15,880 bases of DNA, taken from positions 1-15,880 of the forward strand of contig JAZSFJ010000107.1 in assembly GCA_045532145.1 (NCBI GenBank). Direction: 5' to 3'. The first letter of the stretch is position 1; each line of letters opens with the position of its first letter. Made by a program: the position numbers and the translations under genes. The notes below the pieces were generated by a model. The model did no database searches. It worked only from the letters and a program-made list of their open reading frames with translations, and was not told the origin of the DNA. The DNA is from SIG459 sp045532145 (lineage in GTDB: Bacteria; Bacillota; Clostridia; Oscillospirales; Oscillospiraceae). Shown piece after piece: positions 1-6,491 of the stretch.

Positions 1-35
1 CTACGGGTGAGGAGTAAAAAACGAACCCCAGTGCA

Positions 36-80
36 ATATAAGCACCATCCGTGGGGCGCTACGCCCCGGCGGACCAATTT
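36..80. repeat. GTAGGGG-family-like palindrome downstream of the Gx-transporter gene
   Basis: GGGGCG at 53-58 and CGCCCC at 62-67 form a 6-bp hairpin with a 3-nt loop, preceded by CCGT. It resembles the other palindromic repeats in the window, but the opening is GTGGGG rather than GTAGGGG. It lies just past the stop codon of the minus-strand gene ending at 88. No T run follows on that strand, so it is not a convincing intrinsic terminator. Bases 1-35 show nothing I can name. Confidence 0.45.
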
Positions 81-87
81 ATGATAT

Positions 88-573
88 TCACAGTTTTATT
101 CTCTTCACCAGTATTCCGCCGAGCAAACCTATGAGCACGCCGGTGACGGCGCCGCTTATGCAGAGGGCGGGGAGATAGTAGATTATACCGCCTGTTTCCA
201 AAAGGAGCATAGCCGTAAGTATTTGGCCCGTAATGTGACCGAGAGCGCCCGCAACGCTGACACCCACAGAGGAGAACTTGCCGCTTTTTTTCAGAAGCCA
301 CATCACAGCAAGGCTCAGCACCGCTCCCGCAAGGGAGTATATCATGGTCATCACGTTGCCGAAAAGTATGGTCACAAGCAGGACGCGGACTATGCTTATA
401 CTGCCCGCGCCCTTGAAACCAAGCTTATAAAGGGCAAAAACTATGGCCACATTGGGAAGGCCAAGTTTTATTCCGGGCACGGCAAAGCTCATGGGCACGA
501 GGCTTTCCAGATAACTTAGTATCAGAGCGAGGGCCAAAAGGAGGGCATACAGAGTAAGTTTTTTTGTCTTCAT
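88..573 (-). CDS. Gx transporter / heptaprenyl diphosphate synthase component I-like membrane protein (EetB family)
   Basis: A 161-residue, very hydrophobic protein with about five membrane segments. The conserved ES-x-VP...VPGIKLGLPN region (residues 23-41) and the GHITGQ motif (112-117) match the Hpre_diP_synt_I / Gx transporter family, which is related to ECF-type S components. In Listeria the family member EetB is needed for flavin-based extracellular electron transfer, together with a NusG-domain-II protein (EetA). The same pair is adjacent here: the ATG at 573 overlaps the upstream TGA by 4 nt (ATGA), implying translational coupling, and there is no strong Shine-Dalgarno of its own. The gene lies downstream of Rnf and near apbE, fitting a role in quinone/flavin membrane redox chemistry. 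The substrate is unknown, and the old 'heptaprenyl synthase' label is probably misleading. Confidence 0.85.
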   Translation of the reverse strand: MKTKKLTLYALLLALALILSYLESLVPMSFAVPGIKLGLPNVAIVFALYKLGFKGAGSISIVRVLLVTILFGNVMTMIYSLAGAVLSLAVMWLLKKSGKFSSVGVSVAGALGHITGQILTAMLLLETGGIIYYLPALCISGAVTGVLIGLLGGILVKRIKL

Positions 574-947
574 CCCGCCACCCCATCCAGTCCGCTTTTC
601 TCGCCCCCATGGATGCTGATAACTGTTTTATTAGGCAGGCAGACTATGGTCTGGCCCTCAAGGCTCACCTTGCCGCTATTCACGCACACATGGTCAGGGC
701 AGCTTGCATCCTCCATCCATGCCTCACCACGGTCGATGACGAGGATATTATATTTATCCCCCTCAGCGATGGTCATTCTTGTATCCTCATTCAAAGGCAG
801 GCGGTAAAGCTCCTCACCGCCCACGGAGACAATGACCTCCGCACCCACAGAGCGCCCGAATGAGGTATAGAGCCAAAATCCCCCGGCCAGTACAAGCACA
901 GCGAGAATAAGCAATATATCGTTTTTATGCTTTTTTATAAAAGTCAT
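570..947 (-). CDS. NusG domain II-containing membrane protein (EetA family)
   Basis: A 125-residue protein with one N-terminal membrane segment (about residues 10-29) followed by a small extracytoplasmic beta domain. The diagnostic motif is SCPDHVC (82-88) with a third Cys in IVCLPNK (101-107). This is the NusG_II domain found in membrane proteins without any transcription-factor part, so it should not be read as the transcription factor NusG. The Listeria homologue EetA acts with EetB in extracellular electron transfer; whether that holds beside Rnf is inference. It is the first gene of a two-gene unit, overlapping the next gene by 4 nt. The promoter -10 at 966-971 leaves a leader of only about a dozen nt, and only a weak GGTGA precedes the ATG. 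The Cys triplet could bind a metal or form a disulphide. Confidence 0.87.
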   Translation of the reverse strand: MTFIKKHKNDILLILAVLVLAGGFWLYTSFGRSVGAEVIVSVGGEELYRLPLNEDTRMTIAEGDKYNILVIDRGEAWMEDASCPDHVCVNSGKVSLEGQTIVCLPNKTVISIHGGEKSGLDGVAG

Positions 948-965
948 AATAGTTCACCAAGAGAT

Positions 966-994
966 ATTATACAACAAAGGGAGAGGAAACGAAA
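966..994 (-). promoter_or_regulatory. Probable sigma-A promoter of the NusG_II / Gx-transporter pair
   Basis: On the minus strand a perfect TATAAT (966-971) follows a weak -35 TTTCGT (989-994) with a 17-nt spacer. The start codon is at 947, so the leader would be very short. It lies between the repeat cluster and the gene, suggesting that the pair has its own promoter and does not depend on read-through from rnf. Confidence 0.55.
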
Positions 995-1035
995 GAGCAA
1001 AGTAAACCAGCAGTGACGAATTTATTTACAGCTTC

Positions 1036-1061
1036 GTAGGGGACGGCGTCCTCGACGTCCC
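1036..1061 (+). repeat. GTAGGGG palindromic repeat, 26-bp unit, left boundary of the cluster
   Basis: Starts GTAGGGGACGGCGTCC and ends GACGTCCC; the arms GGGACGgCGTCC/GGACGTCCC can fold into a hairpin. It is the exact reverse complement of 1317-1342 and therefore also of the identical copies at 9171-9196 and 10830-10855. Non-coding, between rnfB and the NusG_II gene. Confidence 0.9.
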
Positions 1062-1080
1062 ACCACCCATTCAGCAGAGC

Positions 1081-1106
1081 GGGCGCTTCGTGAAGCGCTC
1101 CTACGG
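1081..1106 (-). repeat. CTTCGTGAAG-type palindromic repeat
   Basis: GCGCTTC-GT-GAAGCGC core at 1083-1098 followed by TCCTACGG. It is the reverse-oriented form of the GTAGGGG family and matches the inner palindrome at 10804-10823. Confidence 0.8.
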
Positions 1107-1166
1107 ATGGGGTGGTGAGCAGCTGCGGATTCGCTGGAAATGAAGCGAAACCTAAGTGTCTGCTGC

Positions 1167-1197
1167 CGGCGGGGTGAGGACACCCCGCCCTACGGCA
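1167..1197 (-). repeat. GTAGGGC-type palindromic repeat
   Basis: GGCGGGGTG-AGGA-CACCCCGCC hairpin followed by CTACGG. The arms pair perfectly, but the inner sequence differs from the neighbouring repeats. Confidence 0.75.
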
Positions 1198-1228
1198 TAA
1201 CGAACTCCTGCGGCGTGTGCTGTTTTGG

Positions 1229-1256
1229 CGGACGCTTCGTGAAGCGCCCCTACGGA
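1229..1256 (-). repeat. CTTCGTGAAG-type palindromic repeat, second copy
   Basis: CGCTTC-GT-GAAGCG core at 1233-1246 followed by CCCCTACGGA. It sits 149 bp from the copy at 1081-1106, and the downstream 25-30 bp are also nearly identical to that copy's flank. Confidence 0.8.
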
Positions 1257-1316
1257 TGGGGTGGTGAGCAGCTGCGGGTTTGCCGGGGAAAAGCGAGTAA
1301 CGAACTCCTTGCCGCC

Positions 1317-1342
1317 GGGACGTCGAGGACGCCGTCCCCTAC
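1317..1342 (-). repeat. GTAGGGG palindromic repeat, 26-bp unit, right boundary of the cluster
   Basis: Starts GGGACGTCGAGGACG and ends CCGTCCCCTAC. It is identical base for base to 9171-9196 and 10830-10855 and is the exact reverse complement of 1036-1061. Confidence 0.9.
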
Positions 1343-1364
1343 TCACGCTTGATTTGAGTACATC

Positions 1365-1399
1365 AAAAAAGAGCTTCGGAAAATCCGAAGCTCTTTTTT
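1365..1399 (-). terminator. Intrinsic terminator of the rnf operon (symmetric)
   Basis: The stem GAGCTTCGGA (1371-1380) pairs perfectly with TCCGAAGCTC (1384-1393) around a 3-nt loop. It is flanked by six A (1365-1370) and six T (1394-1399), so it can terminate in both directions. It begins 18 bp past the rnfB stop codon and separates rnf from the repeats and the NusG_II / Gx-transporter pair. Confidence 0.93.
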
Positions 1400-1416
1400 G
1401 TTTGCTTGATATTGAC

Positions 1417-2202
1417 TTAGAGAATGCACTTTGCAGGGCAGACGCTGGCGCAGGTGCCGCAGCCGTCGCACTTTTCGTAGTCGATGCGGGCGAGATTGTT
1501 CTCCACCTTGATAGCACCCTGGGGGCACTTTCTCATGCACATACCGCAGCCGATGCAGGCGTCGGTGCACTTTTTACGGGCAACAGCGCCCTTATCCTTG
1601 TTGGAGCAGGCAACCAGCACGGGAATGTCGGCAGGAAGAATGGAGATAACGCCGTTGGGGCAGGCCTTGGCGCAGCCGCCGCAGCCGTTGCAGATGGAGT
1701 AGTTGATGCGGGCAAGACCGTCGCGGATCTCAACGCCGCCGTTGGGGCAGGCTTCTACGCAGTCGCCCAGGCCCATGCAGCCGAAGGTGCAGCTGCCTGC
1801 ACCGCCGAACATGACCTTTGCAGCCTTGCAGCTGTCGATGCCAACGTATTCCATCTTGTTGGCGGTCTTGGAGCAGTCGCCGGTGCACTGAACAAAGGCG
1901 CGCTTCTCAACCATCTCACCGGCATCCTTGCCGAGAATAACACCCATGGCCTGAGCACAGGCGGCACCACCGGCAGCACAGAGGGTGAGGGGCAGGTCGG
2001 GGTCTTCAACCAGAGCGGCAGCATAACCATCGCAGCCGGGGAAGCCGCAGCCGCCGCAGTTTGCGCCGGGGAGGACTTCGCTGAGCTTGGTTACACGCTC
2101 ATCAACGGGAACATACATGACCTTGGAGGCCACAGCAAGCATGACAGCGCAGATGATACCAACAACGGTAACAACCACGATAGCAATAATAATAGCAGTC
2201 AT
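1417..2202 (-). CDS. rnfB: RnfB, ferredoxin-accepting iron-sulfur subunit of the Rnf complex
   Basis: A 261-residue subunit that takes electrons from reduced ferredoxin. An N-terminal membrane anchor (about 4-27) is followed by the RnfB signature GANCGGCGFPGC (46-57) with C75, which together ligate one [4Fe-4S] cluster. Cys-rich ferredoxin-like segments follow: C138/142/148/152, C171/174/177/181, C216/219/222/226 and C245/248/251/255, each last Cys followed by Pro. This extended multi-cluster form is typical of clostridial RnfB and longer than the proteobacterial one. It is the last gene of the operon; AAGGAGG just before the ATG overlaps the rnfA stop region. The protein ends three residues after CPAKC. 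No missing ligands are apparent. Confidence 0.97.
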   Translation of the reverse strand: MTAIIIAIVVVTVVGIICAVMLAVASKVMYVPVDERVTKLSEVLPGANCGGCGFPGCDGYAAALVEDPDLPLTLCAAGGAACAQAMGVILGKDAGEMVEKRAFVQCTGDCSKTANKMEYVGIDSCKAAKVMFGGAGSCTFGCMGLGDCVEACPNGGVEIRDGLARINYSICNGCGGCAKACPNGVISILPADIPVLVACSNKDKGAVARKKCTDACIGCGMCMRKCPQGAIKVENNLARIDYEKCDGCGTCASVCPAKCIL

Positions 2203-2214
2203 TTTGTGCCCTCC

Positions 2215-2805
2215 TTAACCGAAGATGTTGTCCACAACGCCGGCGAAGCCGAAGAAGGAGCAGCTGAGGATGGCGGCGGCGATGAGGGTGATGGGAAGGC
2301 CCTTGAAGCAGGCGGGGCAGTTGTTGTTTTCCATACGGCCGCGAACGCCGGAGAAGAGGACCATTGCCAGGAAGAAGCCAAGGCCGGAACCGAAGGAGTT
2401 GAACATGGCCTCAGCAAAGTTGTACTCAGCGGTGATGTTGCTGATGCAGACGCCGAGAACAGCGCAGTTGGTGGTGATAAGGGGCAGGTAAACACCCAGG
2501 GACTTATGAAGGCCGGGAATATACTTCTTCAGAACGATCTCAACCAGCTGAACCAGAGCTGCGATGACCAGAATGAAGACGATGGTCTGCATATATGCAA
2601 GTCCGTTGGGATTGAGAACATAGTACTGGATGGGCCAGGTAACAGCGGTGGCCAGCAGCATAACGAAGATAACGGCGATGGACATACCGGTGGCCTGGTC
2701 CAGCTTCTTGGAAACACCAAGGAAGGGGCAGATACCCAGGAACTGAGCCAGAACGTAGTTATTAACCAGAGCAGCAGTCAGGATTATTGCAATAATTTCT
2801 TTCAT
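2215..2805 (-). CDS. rnfA: RnfA, membrane subunit of the Rnf complex
   Basis: A 196-residue integral membrane protein with about six helices, the usual length for RnfA/NqrE. C26 (in FLGICPFLG) and C114 (in ITTNCAVLGV) sit at the family positions that, with the equivalent pair in RnfE, hold a [2Fe-2S] cluster inside the membrane. The ATG at 2805 overlaps the rnfE stop by 4 nt (ATGA), so translation is probably coupled. It forms a pseudo-symmetric pair with RnfE for transmembrane electron transfer. Confidence 0.97.
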   Translation of the reverse strand: MKEIIAIILTAALVNNYVLAQFLGICPFLGVSKKLDQATGMSIAVIFVMLLATAVTWPIQYYVLNPNGLAYMQTIVFILVIAALVQLVEIVLKKYIPGLHKSLGVYLPLITTNCAVLGVCISNITAEYNFAEAMFNSFGSGLGFFLAMVLFSGVRGRMENNNCPACFKGLPITLIAAAILSCSFFGFAGVVDNIFG

Positions 2806-3506
2806 TCAGCAACAACCTCCTTCTTCTCTTCGGAGCAGCCTGCGCAGCTGAGCTTACCGCAGACGCCTGCAGTGGGGCAGTTCTCGCAGCCGAACTCGGT
2901 CTTCTTGGGCTTGTTGGTGAAGAACTTGTTGACAACGGCGATGAGGATGCCGAATACGGCGAAGCCGCCGGGAGCCATGGTCATAATGCCGATGTTGTTG
3001 TCGCAGAGAACGGGAATGGAGAAGCCCATCCAGCTGCCTGCGCCAAGGATCTCACGGATGGAGGCCATGACGAAGAGGGTGAGGGTGAAGCCGATACCCA
3101 TGCCGATAGCGTCCAGAGCAGAGTCCACGACGGTGTTCTTGTTTGCAAACATCTCGGCGCGGCCAAGGATGATGCAGTTAACAACGATAAGGGGCAGGAA
3201 CAGACCCAGAGCCTCATAGACGCTGTAAACAAAGGCGTTGAGCACCATCTGAACGATGGTAACAGCAGCAGCGATGATAACTATGTAGCAGGGGATGCGG
3301 ACCTTGTCGGGGATAACCTTTCTCAGAAGAGAAATTACGATATTGGAGAAAAGCAGAACAGCGGTGGCGGCAGCGCCCATACCGAATGCGTTAACGGTTT
3401 GGGTGGTTACTGCCAGAGTGGGGCAGGTACCAAGGACAAGTACGAGAACGGGGTTTTCCTTGATAATGCCGTTGAGCAGTATAGAAAGTTTGTTGGTCTT
3501 AGCCAT
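2802..3506 (-). CDS. rnfE: RnfE, membrane subunit of the Rnf complex, with Cys-rich C-terminal tail
   Basis: A 234-residue integral membrane protein homologous to RnfA. The cluster-binding cysteines are C28 (LGTCPTLAVT) and C111 (VVNCIILGRAE), matching RnfA C26/C114. After the last helix (about 178-195) there is a hydrophilic tail with cysteines at 207, 210, 216, 221 and 224 (CxxC, x5, C, x4, CxxC), followed by an acidic/Lys end. This tail is not part of the core RnfE fold and could bind a metal or an Fe-S cluster. A strong AAGGAGG precedes the ATG, 17 nt after rnfG. Confidence 0.96.
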   Translation of the reverse strand: MAKTNKLSILLNGIIKENPVLVLVLGTCPTLAVTTQTVNAFGMGAAATAVLLFSNIVISLLRKVIPDKVRIPCYIVIIAAAVTIVQMVLNAFVYSVYEALGLFLPLIVVNCIILGRAEMFANKNTVVDSALDAIGMGIGFTLTLFVMASIREILGAGSWMGFSIPVLCDNNIGIMTMAPGGFAVFGILIAVVNKFFTNKPKKTEFGCENCPTAGVCGKLSCAGCSEEKKEVVAE

Positions 3507-3523
3507 TATTTCCCGTACCTCCT

Positions 3524-4060
3524 TTACTTGGTGATGGAATCATAGGCGGCAAACACATCTCTGATGGCATTGACATATGCGCTGGAGGTGATGGTTGCGC
3601 CGGAGATGGTATCAACGCCCTCAAGAGCGGCGTCCTTGCCGGGGAACTGGCTGCGGAAGCCATCCTCGGTGACTTTGGTGCCGAGACCTGCGGTCTCTTC
3701 GTGGGCCAGAGTGTTGGTGTCAACGATCTTGCCCTCGGCGTCAATGGAGCAGATGAGCTTCAGGGAGCCCTTGCTGCCGTAACCGGTGGTCTCTATCATG
3801 AAGACGTAGCCGGCACCGTTGTTGGCCTCATAAACCTCGGAGACAGTGCTGCCTTCAGCAGGAACGAAGTCCAGCTTGGTGAAGCCGTCTGCTGCGGGGA
3901 GAGCATCGATACGGGCCTGCTCAGCACGCTGGGCATTGCCTTCAGCGATAATATCCGCGGTGATGAAGTTGGTGCCTGCAAGAAGTCCGCTCATAACAAG
4001 GCAGATGAGCATGAGCACCAGAATAGGCATTACGAAATCAGCTTTCACGGAACTTTTCAT
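3524..4060 (-). CDS. rnfG: RnfG, FMN-binding subunit of the Rnf complex
   Basis: A 178-residue protein with one N-terminal membrane helix (about 10-30) and an extracytoplasmic FMN_bind domain. The flavinylation motif is D-T-I-SGAT (150-156); by family knowledge the final Thr (T156) receives FMN from ApbE through a phosphoester bond. The ETAGLGTKV segment (122-130) is also characteristic. The ATG overlaps the rnfD TGA by 4 nt. The apbE gene that would carry out the attachment is divergently transcribed at 6492. Confidence 0.96.
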   Translation of the reverse strand: MKSSVKADFVMPILVLMLICLVMSGLLAGTNFITADIIAEGNAQRAEQARIDALPAADGFTKLDFVPAEGSTVSEVYEANNGAGYVFMIETTGYGSKGSLKLICSIDAEGKIVDTNTLAHEETAGLGTKVTEDGFRSQFPGKDAALEGVDTISGATITSSAYVNAIRDVFAAYDSITK

Positions 4061-4989
4061 GCGTCAACACCTCCCAGGGCTTTCTTTGCAGTCCATGCGC
4101 CGATGTAGGGAGTGAGGATGTTCATCAGCAGGATGGAGAAGGACACGCCTTCGGGATAGTTGCCGAAGAAGCGGATGAGGCAGGTGATAAGGCCGCAGCC
4201 TACACCGAAGATCACACGGCCCCAGGGAGTCTGGGGAGTGGTGACATAGTCGGTTGCCATGAAGATGGCACCCAGGAACACGCCGCCGGCCAGAATCTGA
4301 GCCAGGCCGAACTCGAAGCCGCCCTTGACGAGAGCGAGAACAAACACGGTGCCGATGAAGGCCACGGGAGTGTGCCAGGAGATGACCTTGCGGCCAAGGA
4401 GATAAATAAAGCCGATGAGGAGAGCCAGAGCGCTGGTCTCACCCATGCTTCCGCCTACAGTACCCACGAAGAGGTCGATGAGGCTTACACTCTCACCTGC
4501 GCCCATGGCTGCAAGGGGAGTTGCGCCGGAAACGGCGTCGGCTGCGATGGTGAAGTTGGGAGCTGCCCACTGGGTCATGGGACCTGCAAAGGCAATGAGC
4601 ATGACAACACGGGCGGTGATGGCGGGGTTAGCGAAGTTATAGCCAATGCCGCCGAAAAGCTGCTTCACAACAACGATGGCCACGAGAGTGCCGAATGCGG
4701 CCTGCCACAGAGGCAGATCCACAGGCAGGTTCATGGCAAGGATAAGACCGGTGACAGCTGCGGAGAGGTCGCCGATGGTGCTCTCGCGCTTGCAGAGCTT
4801 CTGGAAGGCCCACTCCCAGAAGATGGCGGTGCCAACGCAGACAACGGTGAGGAGCAGAGCTCTCCAGCCGAAGATAACAACGGAGGCGATCAGTGCGGGG
4901 CACAGTGCGATAAGCACGTCACGCATGATGGTCTGGGTGGAATCCTTATGGGTGATGTGAGGAGAAACGGAAACTATATAGTTAGACAT
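4057..4989 (-). CDS. rnfD: RnfD, flavinylated membrane subunit of the Rnf complex
   Basis: A 310-residue protein with multiple membrane helices. DAVSGAT (151-157) is the covalent FMN acceptor site (T157), and FMATDYVTTP (243-252) is a family signature. I chose the ATG at 4989, giving MSNYIVSVSPH. A GGAGG lies 6 nt upstream (about 4996-5000), and the 17 extra residues of a longer open frame (rich in Arg, Lys and Gln) lie inside rnfC and look like read-through of the rnfC C-terminal codons. The start overlaps the rnfC stop by 8 nt. Confidence 0.95.
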   Translation of the reverse strand: MSNYIVSVSPHITHKDSTQTIMRDVLIALCPALIASVVIFGWRALLLTVVCVGTAIFWEWAFQKLCKRESTIGDLSAAVTGLILAMNLPVDLPLWQAAFGTLVAIVVVKQLFGGIGYNFANPAITARVVMLIAFAGPMTQWAAPNFTIAADAVSGATPLAAMGAGESVSLIDLFVGTVGGSMGETSALALLIGFIYLLGRKVISWHTPVAFIGTVFVLALVKGGFEFGLAQILAGGVFLGAIFMATDYVTTPQTPWGRVIFGVGCGLITCLIRFFGNYPEGVSFSILLMNILTPYIGAWTAKKALGGVDA

Positions 4990-6355
4990 TTGCTGCCTCC
5001 TTTTCTGCTTCTGCCTTCTTGGCTGCAGCCTTCTCGGCATCAGCCTTAAGCTTGGCGTTGTAATCCCAGAGCATGCTCTTGGCCAGCTTGTTGACCTGGA
5101 CCAGAGGACGCTTTGCGGGGCAAACGAAGGCGCAGCAGCCGCATTCCATGCAGATGTTGACCTTCAGCTTCTTCAGCTCGTCGCCCTTGCCCAGCTTGTA
5201 AGCAGTCTCAATGTGGGCGGGCATGAGGTTCAGGGGGCAGGTGTTGATGCATCTGCCGCACTTGATGCAGTCAGTGGTCTTGGGAGGACGGGCGTCTTTC
5301 TCATTGAAAGCAAGGATGGCGCCGGTGTTCTTCACAACCACTTCATCGTCAGAGGGGACGGAAACACCCATCATGGGGCCGCCAAGGACGATCTTCTTAG
5401 GCTCGCACTTGTAGCCGCCGGTGAACTCAACAACCTTCTTAACGGGCATGCCGATGGGGGCGATGACGTTCATGGGGTTTGCGATAGCGCTGCCGTCAAC
5501 GGTGACATACTTCTCGGTGAGAGGCATACCGGTCTTGACGTACTTTGCGATGGCAACCAGAGTGGAGGTGTTGATAACAACGCAGCCAACGTCGATGGGC
5601 AGCTTGCCCTCGGGAACGATGCGGCCGGTGGTGTTGTGGATCATGACCTTCTCACCGCCCTGGGGGTACAGTGCGGGAAGAGCGTTGACCTCAACATAGG
5701 AAAGCTCCTTGCAGAGCTCCTTCAGCTTTTTGACGCACTGGGGCTTGTTGTCCTCAATGCCGATGATGACCTTGCCGGGCTCAAGATACTTCTTGAGGAG
5801 CTCAATGCCCTCAACCAGCAGCTCGGCATCGTCCAGCATGGTGCGGGTGTCAGCGGTTATGTAGGGCTCGCACTCTGCGCCGTTGATGCAGATGTAATCC
5901 ACCTTTGCGGGGTCCACATTCAGCTTAACAGCGGTGGGGAAACCTGCGCCGCCGAGACCGACAACACCGCTGAGCTTCACAGCCTCGATAAAGCTGGGGA
6001 GATCGGTAACGGTGGGGGCCTGGATGTCTTCATAGATAGTCTGCTCACCGTCAGCCTCGATAACTATGGCCTGGCAGCTTGCGCCGTGGAACAAAAGAAC
6101 TTCGTCAAGTTTCTTGACTTTGCCGGATACTCCCGAATAAATGGGAGAAGAGACAAATCCGCCGGGCTCGGCGATAAGCTGACCCACCTTCACCAGATCG
6201 TTGACCTTAACAACAGCCTTTGCGGGAGCGCCGATGTTCATGGAAACGGGAATGGTGAGAAGGGTGCCTGCCTCTACCGGCATACGCTTGGGGGTGCAGT
6301 CCGCAGTGTTCTTTCTGTGCGGAACATGGGCACCGTGCAGCAATTTGATTGACAC
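4982..6355 (-). CDS. rnfC: RnfC, NADH-side subunit of the Rnf complex
   Basis: A 457-residue peripheral cytoplasmic subunit that holds FMN and two [4Fe-4S] clusters and reacts with NAD(H). The nucleotide/FMN-binding region includes GVVGLGGAGFPT (130-141) and NGAECEPYIT (158-167). Cluster motifs are CIKCGRCINTCP (363-374) and CMECGCCAFVCP (402-413). The tail after 435 is a short Lys/Ala/Glu stretch, much shorter than in proteobacterial RnfC. Start is GTG at 6355 with GGAGG at 6363-6367, spacer 7 nt. It is the first gene of the operon, with a leader of about 90 nt that carries an 11-bp inverted repeat. Confidence 0.97.
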   Translation of the reverse strand: MSIKLLHGAHVPHRKNTADCTPKRMPVEAGTLLTIPVSMNIGAPAKAVVKVNDLVKVGQLIAEPGGFVSSPIYSGVSGKVKKLDEVLLFHGASCQAIVIEADGEQTIYEDIQAPTVTDLPSFIEAVKLSGVVGLGGAGFPTAVKLNVDPAKVDYICINGAECEPYITADTRTMLDDAELLVEGIELLKKYLEPGKVIIGIEDNKPQCVKKLKELCKELSYVEVNALPALYPQGGEKVMIHNTTGRIVPEGKLPIDVGCVVINTSTLVAIAKYVKTGMPLTEKYVTVDGSAIANPMNVIAPIGMPVKKVVEFTGGYKCEPKKIVLGGPMMGVSVPSDDEVVVKNTGAILAFNEKDARPPKTTDCIKCGRCINTCPLNLMPAHIETAYKLGKGDELKKLKVNICMECGCCAFVCPAKRPLVQVNKLAKSMLWDYNAKLKADAEKAAAKKAEAEKEAANV

Positions 6356-6391
6356 TCTGCTTCCTCCTTCTTTTTTTGCGATTATGTGCTT

Positions 6392-6428
6392 TTCGTATTT
6401 TGAAAAAGCTTCTCTTGCAAAATACGAA
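6392..6428. promoter_or_regulatory. Perfect 11-bp inverted repeat in the rnfC-apbE intergenic region
   Basis: TTCGTATTTTG (6392-6402) and CAAAATACGAA (6418-6428) are exact reverse complements separated by 15 nt. The element lies in the untranslated leader of the rnf transcript and overlaps the proposed apbE -35 (6415-6420). It could be an operator or an mRNA hairpin. It does not match the Rex consensus (TTGTTAA-N4-TTAACAA), and no T run follows, so it is not a terminator. Confidence 0.7.
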
Positions 6429-6443
6429 CAGAGTATATAAAAT
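6415..6443 (+). promoter_or_regulatory. Candidate apbE promoter
   Basis: TTGCAA (6415-6420), 17-nt spacer, TAAAAT (6438-6443). An overlapping TATAAA starts at 6436. The -35 lies within the right arm of the inverted repeat at 6418-6428. The apbE start codon is about 48 nt further on. Confidence 0.5.
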
Positions 6444-6452
6444 ACAACTTAG

Positions 6453-6481
6453 ATTATAACAACAAAATCCGCCGAACGCAA
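6453..6481 (-). promoter_or_regulatory. rnf operon promoter
   Basis: On the minus strand TTGCGT (6476-6481), 17-nt spacer, perfect TATAAT (6453-6458), 98 bp upstream of the rnfC GTG. It faces the candidate apbE promoter, so the two transcripts would start within a few bases of each other and overlap slightly. Confidence 0.7.
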
Positions 6482-6491
6482 GGAGTAAAGT

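Larger units (their letters stand above)
1036..1342. repeat. Composite repeat cluster filling the rnfB / NusG_II gap
   Basis: This 307-bp block fills most of the 469-bp gap from 948 to 1416. It is bounded by a perfect 26-bp inverted repeat (1036-1061 and 1317-1342). Inside are three further palindromes that end in CCTACGG (1081-1106, about 1167-1197, about 1229-1256). There is also a near-identical direct repeat reading CTACGGATGGGGTGGTGAGC, then AGCTGCGG, at 1101-1128 and 1250-1277, with a period of 149 bp. The phrase AACGAACTCCT also occurs twice (1200-1210 and 1299-1309). I see no credible protein-coding gene in the block. Bases 995-1035 show nothing recognisable. Confidence 0.85.

Noticed and set aside
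53..67. Intrinsic terminator after the Gx-transporter gene.
   Set aside because: The GC stem is good but no T run follows on the minus strand.
570..947. Transcription antitermination factor NusG.
   Set aside because: The protein has only a membrane anchor plus the domain-II-like fold with a Cys motif; the NGN and KOW domains of NusG are missing.
1036..1342. CRISPR array.
   Set aside because: Repeats are palindromic, in mixed orientation and unequally spaced, with no uniform spacer length and no cas gene nearby.
1261..3219. A 652-residue open frame on the plus strand.
   Set aside because: It is antisense to rnfB, rnfA and rnfE, which have clear family motifs and ribosome binding sites; its composition (Ala, Gly, Asn, Glu rich) is that of a shadow frame of the opposite strand.
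5213..6352. A 379-residue plus-strand open frame antisense to rnfC.
   Set aside because: Shadow of rnfC, which carries two perfect [4Fe-4S] motifs; no ribosome binding site and no recognisable domain on the plus strand.
6392..6428. Rex redox-repressor operator controlling rnf.
   Set aside because: The palindrome has the wrong core and a 15-nt spacer; Rex sites have TTGTTAA-N4-TTAACAA-like half sites.
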